From NCBI GenBank assembly GCA_033297205.1, contig MU859066.1, positions 248,001 to 312,000 on the forward strand: a DNA stretch of 64,000 nucleotides. The letters are read 5' to 3'. The DNA is from Pseudoneurospora amorphoporcata (lineage: Eukaryota > Ascomycota > Sordariomycetes > Sordariales > Sordariaceae). The position numbers and the translations under genes are program-made. Below, in pieces: positions 53,374 through 64,000 of this stretch (the first letter of the stretch is position 1; every line of letters starts with the position of its first letter). The notes below the pieces were generated by a model. That model was not told the DNA's origin and did no database searches. It saw only the letters and a list, made by a program, of their open reading frames with translations.

Positions 53374-55516
53374 TCACTGAGCCCCTTCACCGCCAGCAGC
53401 ACCACCAGCTACCCCTGCGGCTTGCTGTTTCCAGGCATTTGCCATGGCCAACAGACTCGACAAGTTCTTGGTCTGCTGATCATCAGCCGGGAAGATGTAA
53501 TCAACATACTCCTCCCAAGTATCATCCTCCAACTTGCGCTTCTTCTTGGTCTTCCTCGGCATCTGTTTCTGGATCTTCTCGATATCCTCCGCCGACCCGT
53601 GCGTCTTCTCAAACGCTAACCAAGCATTGAGCAGCGACACCCGCTCGGCCTTGAGCTCGCGCTCCTTCATGCTCTTGTGCGCCCTCTCGAAGATCTTGCG
53701 CGCGCGCGCCTTGGCCTCCTCGCTGACCGGCTTCTCTTCCTCGGTCTCTTCTTCTTCCTCCTCCTCCAATTCGTCGGGAATGTTGATTTCGAACTGGGCG
53801 TAGCTGATCCAGACCTTGGGGTGGTCGGCCTTCTCGAGTAGGCGCTCATACAGGGCGCGCGTCCGCTCGTACTCGCCCTCTTCTTCCTCAAAGTCGATGT
53901 ACGCCTTCCATACCACCTCGGGCATGTCCAGGATCGGCTGCGAGACTGCGAGCTCGAAGATGGCGCGGGTGCGCTCGAGGTCGTCGAGACCGCGCTCCAG
54001 CTCTGCCCACTTGATCCATGTTTGGCAGTTAGCCGGGTTGTACATGACGTGCTTCTCGTAGAGGATGCGGCAGCGCTCAAACTCGTAGAGCTTCTGTTCG
54101 AGGAGGATGTACTCCTTGAAGATCTTGTCCTTGGGACACATGCCGATGGCGCGGCCGAGAGTTTTGCGGGCTGTCGTTAGCTGGCCCTGGCGAATCTCGA
54201 AGTGCGCCTTGGCAACCCACACCTTGGCAAAGGTGAACTTCTTGTGGGGTATCAGGCTCAGACAGGTGTCGTAGATCTGACGGGCTCGCTCGATATCCTT
54301 CGTTTCTCTCTCCTCCCATATCGCGTAGAAGAGGAAGAGGAAAATGTATCGCCTCCAGTGCCGCTTCTCTTGGGTTGGTGGTACTTGGGCAATGGCTCGC
54401 TCGTAGACTTCCCGGGTCCGGTCGACATCTCCTCCGCTCTCCTCCAGTCGCGCAAAGTCAAACCAGACGTCATAGTTCTTCGGGTTCTCATTCACTTGCT
54501 CCTCGTACAGCCTCCTCCTCTTCGTGAGAATAACGTCCTCCACGCCCTCCTTGTCGCCAAATTGCTTTTCGAATGTGGTGTAGTGGGCATGTAGCGTCAT
54601 CGACTTGGACCGAGGCAGGTTGTCGAGGCCAAATTTGTAGATGGCACGGGCCCGCTCATACTCCCGTAGACGGGCCTCGTACCTGGCAAAGGCGATAAAT
54701 ATCCTTTCGTCCACGGCATCGTCGCCTAGTGTTTCGGCAATCGTCTGGATAGCGGTCTGGAAGACCTCGCGGACCGTGTCGCTGGTTCCGTATTCCTCCT
54801 CGAACTTGGCCCATTTGAGCCACGTCCTCGGTTCGGGATGGACGGCGGTAAAGGCCCTGAAGATCTCCCTTGCCCTGTCGAACTCGCCGTAACGTTTCTC
54901 TAGACGGATATAAGCACTCCACGCCTGCTCATCTGGGTGCCACTTCATCCATCGGTCAAAGACTTGTCTGGTGCCCGGAATGTCGCCGAGCATCTCCATG
55001 ACGTAAAGATACTGGTACCAGAGGGATGTGACTCTGGGCAGCCGCGTAACGGCGCGGTCCAGGAGATTGCGGGCATGGTTGATGTTGCGGTTCTTGATCT
55101 CTGCTTGAACGTATCTGATCCAGAGTTCTGTTAAAGTACCGAGTTAGTGATTGATGCTTCGACGACACACATAGACAGCTTAAGTGGATGAACATACGAG
55201 TGTTGTTGGGATGTACGTCCAGAGCGCGCTCGAACACAGACCGGGCTCTCGCAAACTCCTTCTGTTCTAGCTCCCATTGGGCATATTGGAGCCAATTCGA
55301 AAGACGAACTCGATTGCGTCGCACGTAATCCTCAAACTCCTTGCGCTTGCGACCCTGGTATTCCTTGAGTTCCTCGAGGTCGGCAAAGCGCTGGGTGGGA
55401 GTCTGAAGGTTGACTTCCTGGCGGTCGACGGCCTCACGCAACAGCTGCTCGGCCGAAATCTGCACAGGCGCCGGGGCCTTGTTTTTCACCCGTGGCGGGC
55501 CGCGTGATGACTCCAT
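53374..55516 (-). CDS. clf1: Clf1/Syf3 (crooked-neck) splicing factor
   Basis: Two exons: 55516-55198 and 55127-53374 across a 70-nt intron (gtatgt..cag), giving 690 residues. The junction rebuilds PNNTQLWIRYVQAE. The N-terminus VKNKAPAPVQISAEQLLREA is characteristic. The protein is a long array of HAT (half-TPR) repeats with aromatic and acidic residues in the right rhythm (LWYQYLYVME, AWSAYIRLEKRYGEF, TWLKWAKFEEEYG, VWFDFARLEE and so on, about 15 repeats). The tail is acidic then basic (PRKTKKKRKLEDD). Clf1 is the scaffold of the Prp19/NTC complex that bridges U2 and U4/U6.U5 and stays in the active spliceosome. Length agrees with other fungal members. It shares a 557-bp promoter with prp31. 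Confidence 0.95.
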
Positions 55517-56073
55517 TGTGGTGATGGGCGTAGCAAGTGACGATCTAACGAAGTTGGCGTGGTGTTGTAGGATCTATACTTGATAAGATTTTGGAACTAG
55601 ACGCCAACAGCCAGGACAAGGACGCGCTACGATTGATGGACCGTGGCTGAATATTGCGCAGTGGAGGTACTTGCTCGAAGTTAAGCCATATTTCTTACTT
55701 TAGCGGACAGGTGGCCCTATAAAACCTGTAGAAGCAGCTGGATAAGGCTTTATGATGGCTGCCTACGGGGCAATGCCAAGCAAGCTCGAGGTACATCTCA
55801 CCGAATAGAGTCAAAGCGCACTGTGTACAGGGACAACGGGCAGGCAAGAAGCACTGGCGCAGGTCTACTAGGCCGTGATGCAACGCCGCGGTCTCTTGCC
55901 TCCAATCTTGCCAAAAACAACCCAAGTCGACAACACAGCGAAGCTTTGCCCATCCACTTCCTTAGCGCACGACACAGCCTATATCAACATCCATTCCGTT
56001 TGCTTCTGAACCAAACCGATAACGATCCGAGCGCACGCCGAATATCCTGCCCAGACAGCAGGGTTTTGCGAAC
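55517..56073. promoter_or_regulatory. Bidirectional promoter clf1/prp31
   Basis: 557 bp between the divergent start codons of two spliceosome genes. The small ORFs in it lack any family pattern. Confidence 0.65.
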
Positions 56074-58005
56074 ATGTCGTCTACTCTCGACGAGCTCCTC
56101 CAGGACTTCGAGGACTCTGGCTCCGAGGCCGGTGGCGAGGAGTATGGCGATGGTCTTCTTGGTGATGGTGTTGTTCCGACTGGAAGCTCAGGCGTGGACG
56201 ACGCACACGTACCGCTCAACGATGAGGACGTAGATGAAGGCATGGGTGATGGTGAAGATGAAGACGAGGCTATGGGTGGCGTCGGAGCCGACGACTCGAC
56301 GGCCGTTGAAGATCCCGAGGAAGCAAAGGCGAAGGTTGAGAAGATGCACTTAGGGGGAGTGCGGGATGTCCGAACTGTCGCTACTCTTATGAAGTCTCTG
56401 AAGCCAGTACTCGAGGTTAGTCCCCTAATACCCCTTCGCGGCGCTCCCTTTGAACATGGAAAAGCGTTTACATCTTTTTTGAGCAATAGCCCTGACAGTC
56501 TGGATCGAACGTTGCAGAAAATCGCACACTACCAAGCACAACCCGCTCAGGCCAACGATTTTGGCCATGTCGAAGACCACCCGGAATACAACCTCTTGAC
56601 AAACGCCAATAGGCTGTCTACTTTGATAGACAGCGAGGTGGCGCTTGTCCACAAGTTTGTGAGGGACCACTTCTCCGCCAGATTCGCTGCGCTCGAGTCG
56701 CTATTACCGAACCCCATCGAATACTGCAAGGTCGTTGCAATCCTAGGCAATTCTTCGATGGACTCGGAGAGCATGAAGGCGCTGCAACTTTCCACCGACA
56801 ACCCCTTAGGTTTAAGTCTCAAGTCGGTTCTGGATGGGCCAACATTGATGATTGTCACGGTGGAAGCTACGGTTTCCAAGGGTCAATTTCTGGGTGAGGA
56901 GGAGGTTCAGCGCGTCACAGAAGCGTGCCTGATGGTGGTCGAGCTTGACAAGGCCAAGAAGACCCTCACTGAGTACGTACAGTCTCGCATGAACATTTTC
57001 GCGCCGAACTTGACGGCTCTCATCGGGTCCCTCACTGCAGCACAGCTTCTCAACCAGGCCGGTGGTCTAACTGGTCTTTCCAAAACCCCGGCCTGCAACC
57101 TCCCGGCTTGGGGTTCTAAGAAGCAAACAAGCTCTGCTCTCGCTACCAACGTCGGTATCAGACAGCAGGGTTTCATCTATCAGTCAGATATCGTTCGTGG
57201 GATCCCAACCGACCTGAAGAAGCAGGCGATGAAGATGTTTGCCAACAAGATTGTCATGTGCGCGCGTACCGACTGCTTCCACCAGTTCAGGGATGGATCA
57301 GAAGGCGAGCGACTGAAGGACGAGTGCCTGGACCGCCTGGATAAGCTGCAGCAAAAGCCGAACAGCAAGGGCGCACGCGCTCTCCCGGCACCCGACGACA
57401 AGCCGAGCAGGAAGCGTGGTGGCCGACGAGCTCGTAAAGCCAAGGAGGCTACGGCCATGACGGAGTTGCGCAAGGCTCAGAACCGCATGGCGTTTGGCAA
57501 GGAAGAAAAGGAAGTTGGTTATGGTCAGGGCGATTCCACTGCCGGCATGGGCATGATCGGCCAGCGCGACGATGGACGTCTGCGGGTCACGCAAATCGAC
57601 CAGCGCACGCGTGCCAAGCTGAGTGCGAAGAGCAAGGGCTGGGGTGGTGCCAGCTCGCTCAATGGCGGCGCTGCATCATCTCTCAGAGGACTCACCGCCG
57701 GCGGCAGCGGCATTGGTAACATTAGTCTCGCTGCCAGCAAGGGCTTGCGGACATCAGGCGTCGGTACCACGGTTGGCAGTGCCACCGCCGGTACGGTGTC
57801 GTCGTTGGCGTTTACGCCTATGCAAGGCCTGGAGCTCGTTGATCCAAAGGTTCAGTCCGAGCTGAGCAGGAAGCGCAAAGCAGATGAAGACCGCTGGTTC
57901 AAGGGTGGTACATTTACCCAGGTTGGCAACACGGGTGGTGCTGGTGAATTCAAGAAGCCTGCATTGCCCGCAGCCAAAAGACAAGATACCGGAGCGACGA
58001 AGTGA
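56074..58005 (+). CDS. prp31: Prp31, U4/U6 snRNP protein
   Basis: Exons 56074-56415 and 56518-58005, joined over a 102-nt stop-free intron, give 609 residues (643 if read through). The N-terminus is acidic (Glu/Asp/Gly-rich, residues 1-80). The coiled-coil (NOSIC) part follows from about 95. The Nop domain starts near residue 178 (PNPIEYCKVVAILGNS) and includes SRMNIFAPNLTALIGSLTAA and the signature AGGLTGLSKTPACNL with GFIYQSDIV. A basic RKRGGRRARKAKE segment is near 410, then RMAFGKEE, and the C-terminal Prp31 domain contains SSLAFTPMQGLELVDP. Prp31 holds U4 snRNA and the 15.5K protein in the U4/U6.U5 tri-snRNP. Starts at ATG 56074. Confidence 0.95.
   Translation: MSSTLDELLQDFEDSGSEAGGEEYGDGLLGDGVVPTGSSGVDDAHVPLNDEDVDEGMGDGEDEDEAMGGVGADDSTAVEDPEEAKAKVEKMHLGGVRDVRTVATLMKSLKPVLEVSPLIPLRGAPFEHGKAFTSFLSNSPDSLDRTLQKIAHYQAQPAQANDFGHVEDHPEYNLLTNANRLSTLIDSEVALVHKFVRDHFSARFAALESLLPNPIEYCKVVAILGNSSMDSESMKALQLSTDNPLGLSLKSVLDGPTLMIVTVEATVSKGQFLGEEEVQRVTEACLMVVELDKAKKTLTEYVQSRMNIFAPNLTALIGSLTAAQLLNQAGGLTGLSKTPACNLPAWGSKKQTSSALATNVGIRQQGFIYQSDIVRGIPTDLKKQAMKMFANKIVMCARTDCFHQFRDGSEGERLKDECLDRLDKLQQKPNSKGARALPAPDDKPSRKRGGRRARKAKEATAMTELRKAQNRMAFGKEEKEVGYGQGDSTAGMGMIGQRDDGRLRVTQIDQRTRAKLSAKSKGWGGASSLNGGAASSLRGLTAGGSGIGNISLAASKGLRTSGVGTTVGSATAGTVSSLAFTPMQGLELVDPKVQSELSRKRKADEDRWFKGGTFTQVGNTGGAGEFKKPALPAAKRQDTGATK
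56416..56517 (+). other. prp31: Stop-free 102-nt intron in prp31
   Basis: Donor GTTAGT (weaker at position 3), CCTGACAG branch-like motif about 22 bases before a TTGCAG acceptor. Phase 0, multiple of three, no stop in frame. Removing it joins KPVLE to KIAHYQAQ, which aligns with the human PRPF31 stretch ending in MMKIEEYI; read-through would insert 34 residues into the coiled coil. Confidence 0.75.
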
Positions 58006-59918
58006 TGGTCGTACCCAGCGAGAGAAGGCGAACGAACCGGCGGATGAAAGCGCACACGCCGGCGATCAAACCTTGTTTCCAAACTCAATACATCGGGACG
58101 GGTGATTGATCACTTACTTACGCTGAAGGGAGATCTGAGCCAAGACAGGCTCGGTTGAGGTTCACAACTCATGTCATTTTAGATCTTTGTTATATCGCGG
58201 TTTGGGCGTTTGGGAAGCTATTTTGCTAGGAAAATATTCAGGGAAGTCATCCGATTCCATTCGCGGCCACGCCTTTCCTCTGTGTTTCGGACAATGTTGC
58301 TGTGCATTCACGATCTGATCATCTTACAGTTGATGTCCTGCTGTTAACCTCAACCAAAGTATAGGAGATGGGATGAGCCATCTACCTCATGCACTACAAC
58401 TGGTGGCGAATCTACGCAAAGTCCGTGGACTTTCGCATTCCCATATCTGCCCTTGAACAAAAACACGGTACCCGTCTCATTTCAACTCGGCACACCTAGA
58501 TCCCGAAGCACGAACGGCCCGAGTTGAGGTAAGTAGGTATACGGTATGATTCCCCTCGACATGATCATGTCTGACAATCGGACATGCGTGCGTGTGTGCG
58601 TCTGACACTCACTCACCTAGCATGTTTTTCGAGCACACACAAAAAGAGAAGACACGCAGAAGTACCGGCGGTCCTTACCTAAACAACAGTTGCGCCTGCC
58701 GCTGCTTGCCTTGTTGTATGTTGTCCTTCAATTCAGTAAGCTGCAGACCGAGTCCAGACCGGTTGTGTCACGACATTTCTGTCGGACCATGACCGTAGAG
58801 AGTATTGGCCATGTAGAGGTAGGTTTAGAAGGGTCTCCTATGAGGTGTTGAGGGTATCGTTGGCCTGTGACATATACATGATCCTATGGAACTTATCCAC
58901 CAATCAAAGATTGGGTGTGTGCCAATGTTAGAGGAAAGGAAGGGCGAATGGACTCTGGAGAGGGGGGCTTCTCATCTCTTATCTCTGGTTCCTGAAGTCC
59001 TTCTCAAGATCAAAAAAAAACCACTGCTGACAAGAGAAAAGGAAAAAAGGTGTAAAATAGTCGAGAGACAAAAAGAGAAAGCAAACCCCCAAAGAACCAA
59101 AAACAAAATGCCATAGAATAAGTCGGGGCCCCGCATTGACCCTTCTTTCTACCTTACTCGCCGTGCTCTTTGAGTTTTGCGGGACGGAAAGTTGTTGAAC
59201 GAAAATGCTGATCACTTGCCCTCTTGGTGCCCAGTCTCCCCATAGGCCGGCAGGTATGGTATTTCTTGAAAATTGCCATGTTCCACAGGAGCAATAGCGC
59301 AAGAATGCCATCCTGCTCGGTCAGCTTGGATGCTTGGGAGCATGCTTGGGTCTCCAGATGAATAAATGGTGTGCCCGGTGTTCGCAATTTTTCTCTCGTA
59401 AAAATCTCAGCATTTTCCAAGGGTCAACCGAAGGGGTCAAGTGTGCAGCAGGAGGCATTGCATTTTCGGGTTCCCTGTGCCTTGTGCGGCCGATGATCCT
59501 TTGGAGAATTGGGAAGCGGGGACTGAATGGATTGACTGGTTTTTCGAGAACATCATCTCGATCTCTAATGCACATCCCCGTTCCCTCTTTCTCTTTCGCG
59601 AGGCAGGTGCCTTCTTCGCTCTCTCCCATACTTGACATTAGTACCGAGCAAGTATTCTGGTAGGCAGGTACACAATTCCTGCCGTCCTCGCCTGCGTGGC
59701 TTCGCAAGCCGCCCAGGCCGAGCCGTTCCCCGTAACAACTGGTTCTTTTTCGCTTGTTGTGTAAACTATTTGTTCGGCTCGGCTCCAACGAACAAGTTTT
59801 GTTTCACTGTCACTCCATCATCGAGATCTACGTGGGGCGTAAGGGGGAACCAGGGGAGCCAGGGGAGCGTCATCACACCTACCTCTACACTACTGTACCT
59901 CTTTTCGCCTGCCGTAGA

Positions 59919-60137
59919 ATGGAAGTCATCTTCTTCGCGGTTCTCATTGGGACCTTTATGGCCATGGCTATGCCTATGCCGAGCGAAGTTGAGTTACCTG
60001 GGCTTTCCTATGGGTTGGACGGGATAGATGCAAGCATGCCAATCCGACATCCAAGTGTCAACACTGGGAGGTTCCCATTCAATATTCTATCCGCTTCATC
60101 CGTTCTGCTCCCTATCAGATGCTCAATGCCAAGATAA
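59919..60137 (+). CDS. Candidate small secreted peptide
   Basis: A 72-codon ORF whose first 20 residues form a signal-peptide-like segment: MEVIFFAVLIGTFMAMAMPM, with a plausible cleavage region just after MAMPMP. The remainder (SEVELPGLSYGLDGIDAS) is neutral and lacks cysteines. It may be the first exon of a longer gene. Evidence is only the signal-like start and Pro/Met pattern, so this is tentative. Confidence 0.25.
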   Translation: MEVIFFAVLIGTFMAMAMPMPSEVELPGLSYGLDGIDASMPIRHPSVNTGRFPFNILSASSVLLPIRCSMPR

Positions 60138-61256
60138 CCCTTACATGATGGTTTGGAACCCTTACCTGTTTTTCTGAACTACAAAAACGGGGTCTTATTA
60201 CAGGTTCTGGAAAGCCAAGTCCGGCATCCCGAACAGCCATTCATTTCATTCTGTGCCATTGAATGCTTTTTCTTCAATCACACCCTTTTTCTCCTCTAGT
60301 GTATGATTGACAAAAGGCGTAAATGCGCTTATAGCATTGGCTGACCGAGCTGCCGTCGTTATCGCGGAAACATAAATGTCATGTATCTAGAAAGAACCTT
60401 GAAAGAGGGGTAAGAAAGAAGGGGTCAAACAGAATGCTATGTTTTGCTTTTCTGTCTTTTGTTTTCTGTTGAGGCTAGTCCCGGACATCTCTCCCGCACA
60501 ATGTATTGGATGAGCAACCGAGACGACCCTGTTTTTTAATTCCTTCACTGCTTTGTCAGTAATGTCTAGCGAAGCGAGACGAGAGCTAGTAGAGGGGGTA
60601 GCAGTGGTGGTGATGTATATGCACAGCATACAAGCATGCTGTATAGCCTGCCCAGGAAACAGAAGAGGAGAAGAAAGAGAAGAAGGAGAAAAAGACATCT
60701 CCGTTTCCGCACGCCAGTGTGCATGGCATGGGGAATATGGCTCGCACATGGTAATCTTACTGAAAAGCGATATTTTTCTTGTCCTGCCTTTCGCTGCTTT
60801 GTCGGTCACCGGCAATAAGGGGTTTCAACGACCCCGATAGATGTCGGGCTGGATGTCTGTTGCATCGAAGCTAGTGTATTGATAGAAGAGTTTCTGGTTC
60901 GGCAAGCACTACTTGCACAGGACTTTGTGTAGACTTTGAGAGGCGATATTTCAACAGCAGGTCATCAGGGTTCTCTTTTCGATTATGCTGTGTTGCCGCT
61001 AAGGGTGTTATGGGTGTTGATGACTCCCCCAAGAAGCGCACACGGAGACATGTTAATGATCTCCATCTCGGCGACTGCGTTCGGTGAAAGAGAAGGGCGC
61101 ACCGATTTTCTGTTGAACTGCAGTGTCAGTGATACTGCTGTGGAAGGATCTGATTTGAAAGCAGCATACCTTTAGGGCGAGTACTTCCCCAATACAACTG
61201 ACTGGCTATCACGTTCCATCTTCCAGGGAATACGGGTTCACTCACAACGACTAATC

Positions 61257-61747
61257 TCACCGATTGACCCTGATGGTATCATTGATATGCTGTGGACTGA
61301 GATCAGATGGGATTGCCGCCTTGGCCTTTGCGAACCTTGGCTGCTTGGATAACGCTGCACTCAATAATGATCGAAGGCTTTGTCTGTTTTGTTTCTGCAT
61401 CAGGCTCAGGTGAGTGAGAAGCTCACCTTCAGTGAGAGATAAGATACTGACTGCCTGATCAATAACATGTTCGATGTCTACTAAAATCAGCTCCTGCAAA
61501 ATCGGATTCGGGTGGTTTTGAGGAAACACGATGAGCGAAGTGCCGTTTTTTGTTTGACGGATTCCCACGTTCTGTTTTCTCAGTACGGGTTTTCCAAAGA
61601 TCGGCGGGCCCGATATTCTAGGCTCCGCTCAAGAAGGCTCAGAGAAGGGCTGATCTGCTGGATTAGATCAGGGCCAAAGATCTGTTGCCCTTGATCAACC
61701 AGGGCGTCGTATCCTGCCTTGCCTGCCCATTTACGCAGTGATTCTGT
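61257..61747 (-). pseudogene. Possible frame-disrupted coding remnant
   Basis: Two minus-strand frames meet near 61583-61590. The upstream one (61747-61580) reads DALVDQGQQIFGPDLIQQI and then SLSLLERSLEYRARRSLENP. The downstream one (to the stop at 61257) reads ELILVDIEHVIDQAVSI, SLTEGELLTHLSLMQKQNR. Both have protein-like helical composition, and they would form one sequence if a single-base frameshift is assumed. There is no ATG in either and no recognised family, so this may be chance. Confidence 0.22.
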
Positions 61748-64000
61748 TTAAGCCATGATGGGCGCAACAAGGCGTGGCGGTTCGCCATCGCTTGTGCTAC
61801 TTCAGGCTGAAGCTGGGCGCAGCTCCCCTTCATCTTGGGAGAGCTGATATCGGCCGGAGGCGTTGCTGGGCGATGAGAAAGGCCCTCAGATAATCTTGCG
61901 TCGACACTTTGATGATGATATGCCATCATGAACGGACGTGCGGGTGTATGTGTATGGCTGATGCTGATGCCGGAGCTGGTGTTGTCCTTGTTCGGGCATG
62001 CAGCCTTGTTTTGTGCGAGCACACCATGGTGAACTCGTGATATCAGGATCGTTCTCGGAGGATAGAAAGGGAAATTGATTGAACAGACGTAACCGTCAAG
62101 CCAGTCCCGCCTGACACTTCCGGCTTCCCGTCTCCCTGATTTCACAAAACCGTGAATCCAAACATTCCTCTCCGTTTCCAGGGACCAGCCGTGTAACGTG
62201 CAGATGAGACGTCCCCAGATGTGTACCCCTCTCCGCCTGGAAAGGTTGGCGTAGATTGGAGTCATGGAGTGCAGCAGGGAACTTGCAGCGTATCGCATCG
62301 CCAGCGAGATTGATGATGGTGAGCATTTGGAAGCCAACAGCCGAGAGGTTGTCAGCACCATCCACATCCACTGTAGGTACCCTGTCAGGTTGTGTGAATA
62401 TTGGGAGCGACTTTCGCAGGCATTGAACCCACCAAAAAAGGTTGATCCGATTATTCACACAACCTGCCTGTACAGGTATCCGGCAATGGCTGGAATGGGT
62501 AAGGTGCAGCCGGAGAGGCTGCTCCGGCGTCGTCCCTGGTTTTTGCCTAGTGCCCACCCGCTCATGGGTACCCTCGCTGTTTACATTCAGGGCAACAAGG
62601 CAACGACTGGGCCCTATGTTACAGGTGTGTACGATGAAACCCGGTTAGTTTCCACAGATGTGGGCAGTATGGATGTACAGACATGTATCTACTCCAAAGA
62701 TACCACCTACGGTACATGTCATAAATACCGTATTGATGACTGATTGTCGGGTGCTGCTCGTTTGTACGCGGTCGTTAGTGTACAATACTACGTGTTTGTG
62801 ATCTTACGATCTCTTCGCGATATGAGCCCACTACCCAGAAAGATCTTTTTGTAAGCTACGCTAAGCTCCAAAGACGCTTTCTTTGCGCTTCGCATTGAGA
62901 TAAGCGAGGCTAAGAGGCTGGTCAGTTCAGTTGGCTTGTCCCTCGGCCAAATCCAAAGTAAATATTCTGGACTTTTGTCGCGATTCAACTCCACTCCTAG
63001 ATGTATGCATGAGGCGGATATACTGTATGGGGTGGGTACCTATAGCGCGGCTGACCTAGACTCACTAGAACGTACCTGCTCATGACTAACGGCCAACGGT
63101 CTAACGGCAAGCCAGGCACGATGGGTGCTCATTGTGCTGTTAGATTTTCATCATGAGATCTGAACGAGGCTTTCAGGGTCCTGTCGTGGTGTTGGCGTCA
63201 GGGTCTTAAGTTGACAGCTAGGACGATGTCAACGGCGCCGATTTGTGGGCGCATATGTACCGTAGAGGTATCTATCTGTATGAGTTTCCTCGGCGATTCA
63301 AATGTGATGTAGGGTTAGCAGTGCCGTTCTCATCAATCTCACAAAAAGAGATGAAATGCCAAGGCGCGTTGATGGACTGATATGTATACTATGTACGCAC
63401 AGTAGATCTCGATATCTCGAGAAAAGGCGCGTTTTCAATTCCGGATTGGGTAGCTGCTTACGGGATCGCTTGCGACGGCTTCGGATCCATTGGTCCCTTT
63501 TCCCACTTTTCTACCCGAGGCTGGTGGCCGAGCCGGTGCGGTAGGTTGGCATCAAAGGGTCGGTCGGGATGAGGATGGGTGTGTGTCGGCCGGGTGCTAT
63601 CCTCGTGGATGGGAAGGAGGCAGAGCAGGCATGGGGATGGATTGGATGGTTTGTTCCAGAAAACCATTGAGAAACATTCCGGTGCGGTTTCCGGCTGCTC
63701 GGCCTATTGGATCGTTGCTTTCAGTGTGTGTGGCCCACCGTGTCGTATCTCCCGGCTATGGTGACAGCGGTCCATGGTGTTTCTCCTTGTCGCTGCTGTG
63801 AGGGAATGGAAAGTGCTGGCCCAATCCAATCAATTGTGGGGAATGACTGCCTGCTGCCCGGGTGCAAAGGCACTGAAAAAAAAAAAAAAAGAGCGAGTGC
63901 CACGGCCCCCGACGGTTCGCAGGCCAGTGGGGCTTCCCGCATTTCGCCTACTTGGCAGGACCCGGTCAATCAGGGTCTTGATGCAAAAGGTCTCGATCCA

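Larger units (their letters stand above)
58006..64000. other. 6-kb right end without a confident gene
   Basis: Begins with the prp31 3' flank. It holds two weak candidates listed separately (59919-60137 and 61257-61747). An ATG-started 159-codon frame at 62264-62743 has no domain or supporting pattern. A-runs and purine-rich tracts occur (59010-59110, 63877). No tRNA or transposon remnant recognised. Confidence 0.5.

Noticed and set aside
62264..62743. 159-codon ATG-started plus-strand ORF
   Set aside because: No domain, no compositional signature and no neighbouring exons; not enough to call a gene.

Overview
The window looks like nuclear DNA of a filamentous ascomycete, most likely Sordariales and Neurospora-like. 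The evidence is spindly: single genes separated by kilobases of non-coding DNA; short introns (mostly 56-102 nt) with GT..AG ends and CTRAC/CTAAT branch motifs; long Ser/Pro/Asn/Ala-rich inserts in housekeeping proteins; and fungal-only families (a DUF3824 protein, bHLH proteins with an expanded loop). The assignment to Sordariales is inference; no rRNA, mitochondrial or transposon sequence is present to confirm it.

Layout. 2.1-5.8 kb: tls1 (Hep_59/C9orf78 family) and a Ser-rich hypothetical gene, both on the minus strand. 5.8-9.8 kb: a non-coding stretch with a candidate Pol III unit. 9.8-14.9 kb: pwp1 (minus) head-to-head with the spliceosomal helicase gene prp16 (plus). 15.4-16.8 kb: the mitochondrial glycine-cleavage T protein, converging on an ethanolamine kinase (17.5-19.0 kb), which in turn diverges from npr3 (GATOR1/SEACIT subunit). 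24.6-26.2 kb: a bHLH regulator with a spliced leader, followed by about 5.3 kb with no gene I can support. 31.5-32.8 kb: the four-exon gene sft2. 34.7-35.7 kb: an orphan membrane-protein ORF split by one in-frame TAG, then about 6 kb of mostly empty DNA with a degenerate minisatellite and G-rich tracts. 42.0-44.9 kb: a LARP1-like La-motif gene with a very long pyrimidine-rich leader. 46.8-47.5 kb: a small three-exon bHLH gene that no single ORF shows. 49.7-51.8 kb: a DUF3824 gene. 53.4-58.0 kb: clf1 and prp31 head-to-head. 58-64 kb: no confident gene, only two weak candidates.

How the genes relate. There is no operon or secondary-metabolite cluster. Four genes belong to pre-mRNA splicing (tls1, prp16, clf1, prp31). 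Two touch TORC1 signalling or translation (npr3, the LARP1-like gene), and pwp1 is a ribosome-biogenesis WD40 protein. Both prp16/pwp1 and clf1/prp31 share short bidirectional promoters (486 and 557 bp).

The most interesting observations are these. Three introns (npr3, the LARP1-like gene and prp31) are multiples of three and stop-free, so ORF-based annotation would translate them. A hidden small bHLH gene is reconstructed from three exons. An orphan ORF continues in frame for 132 codons past a single TAG. Tandem telomere-type repeats lie 183 bp upstream of tls1. A 34-T tract sits in the leader of the gene for a presumptive TOP-mRNA-binding protein. I found no clearly novel multi-gene system.
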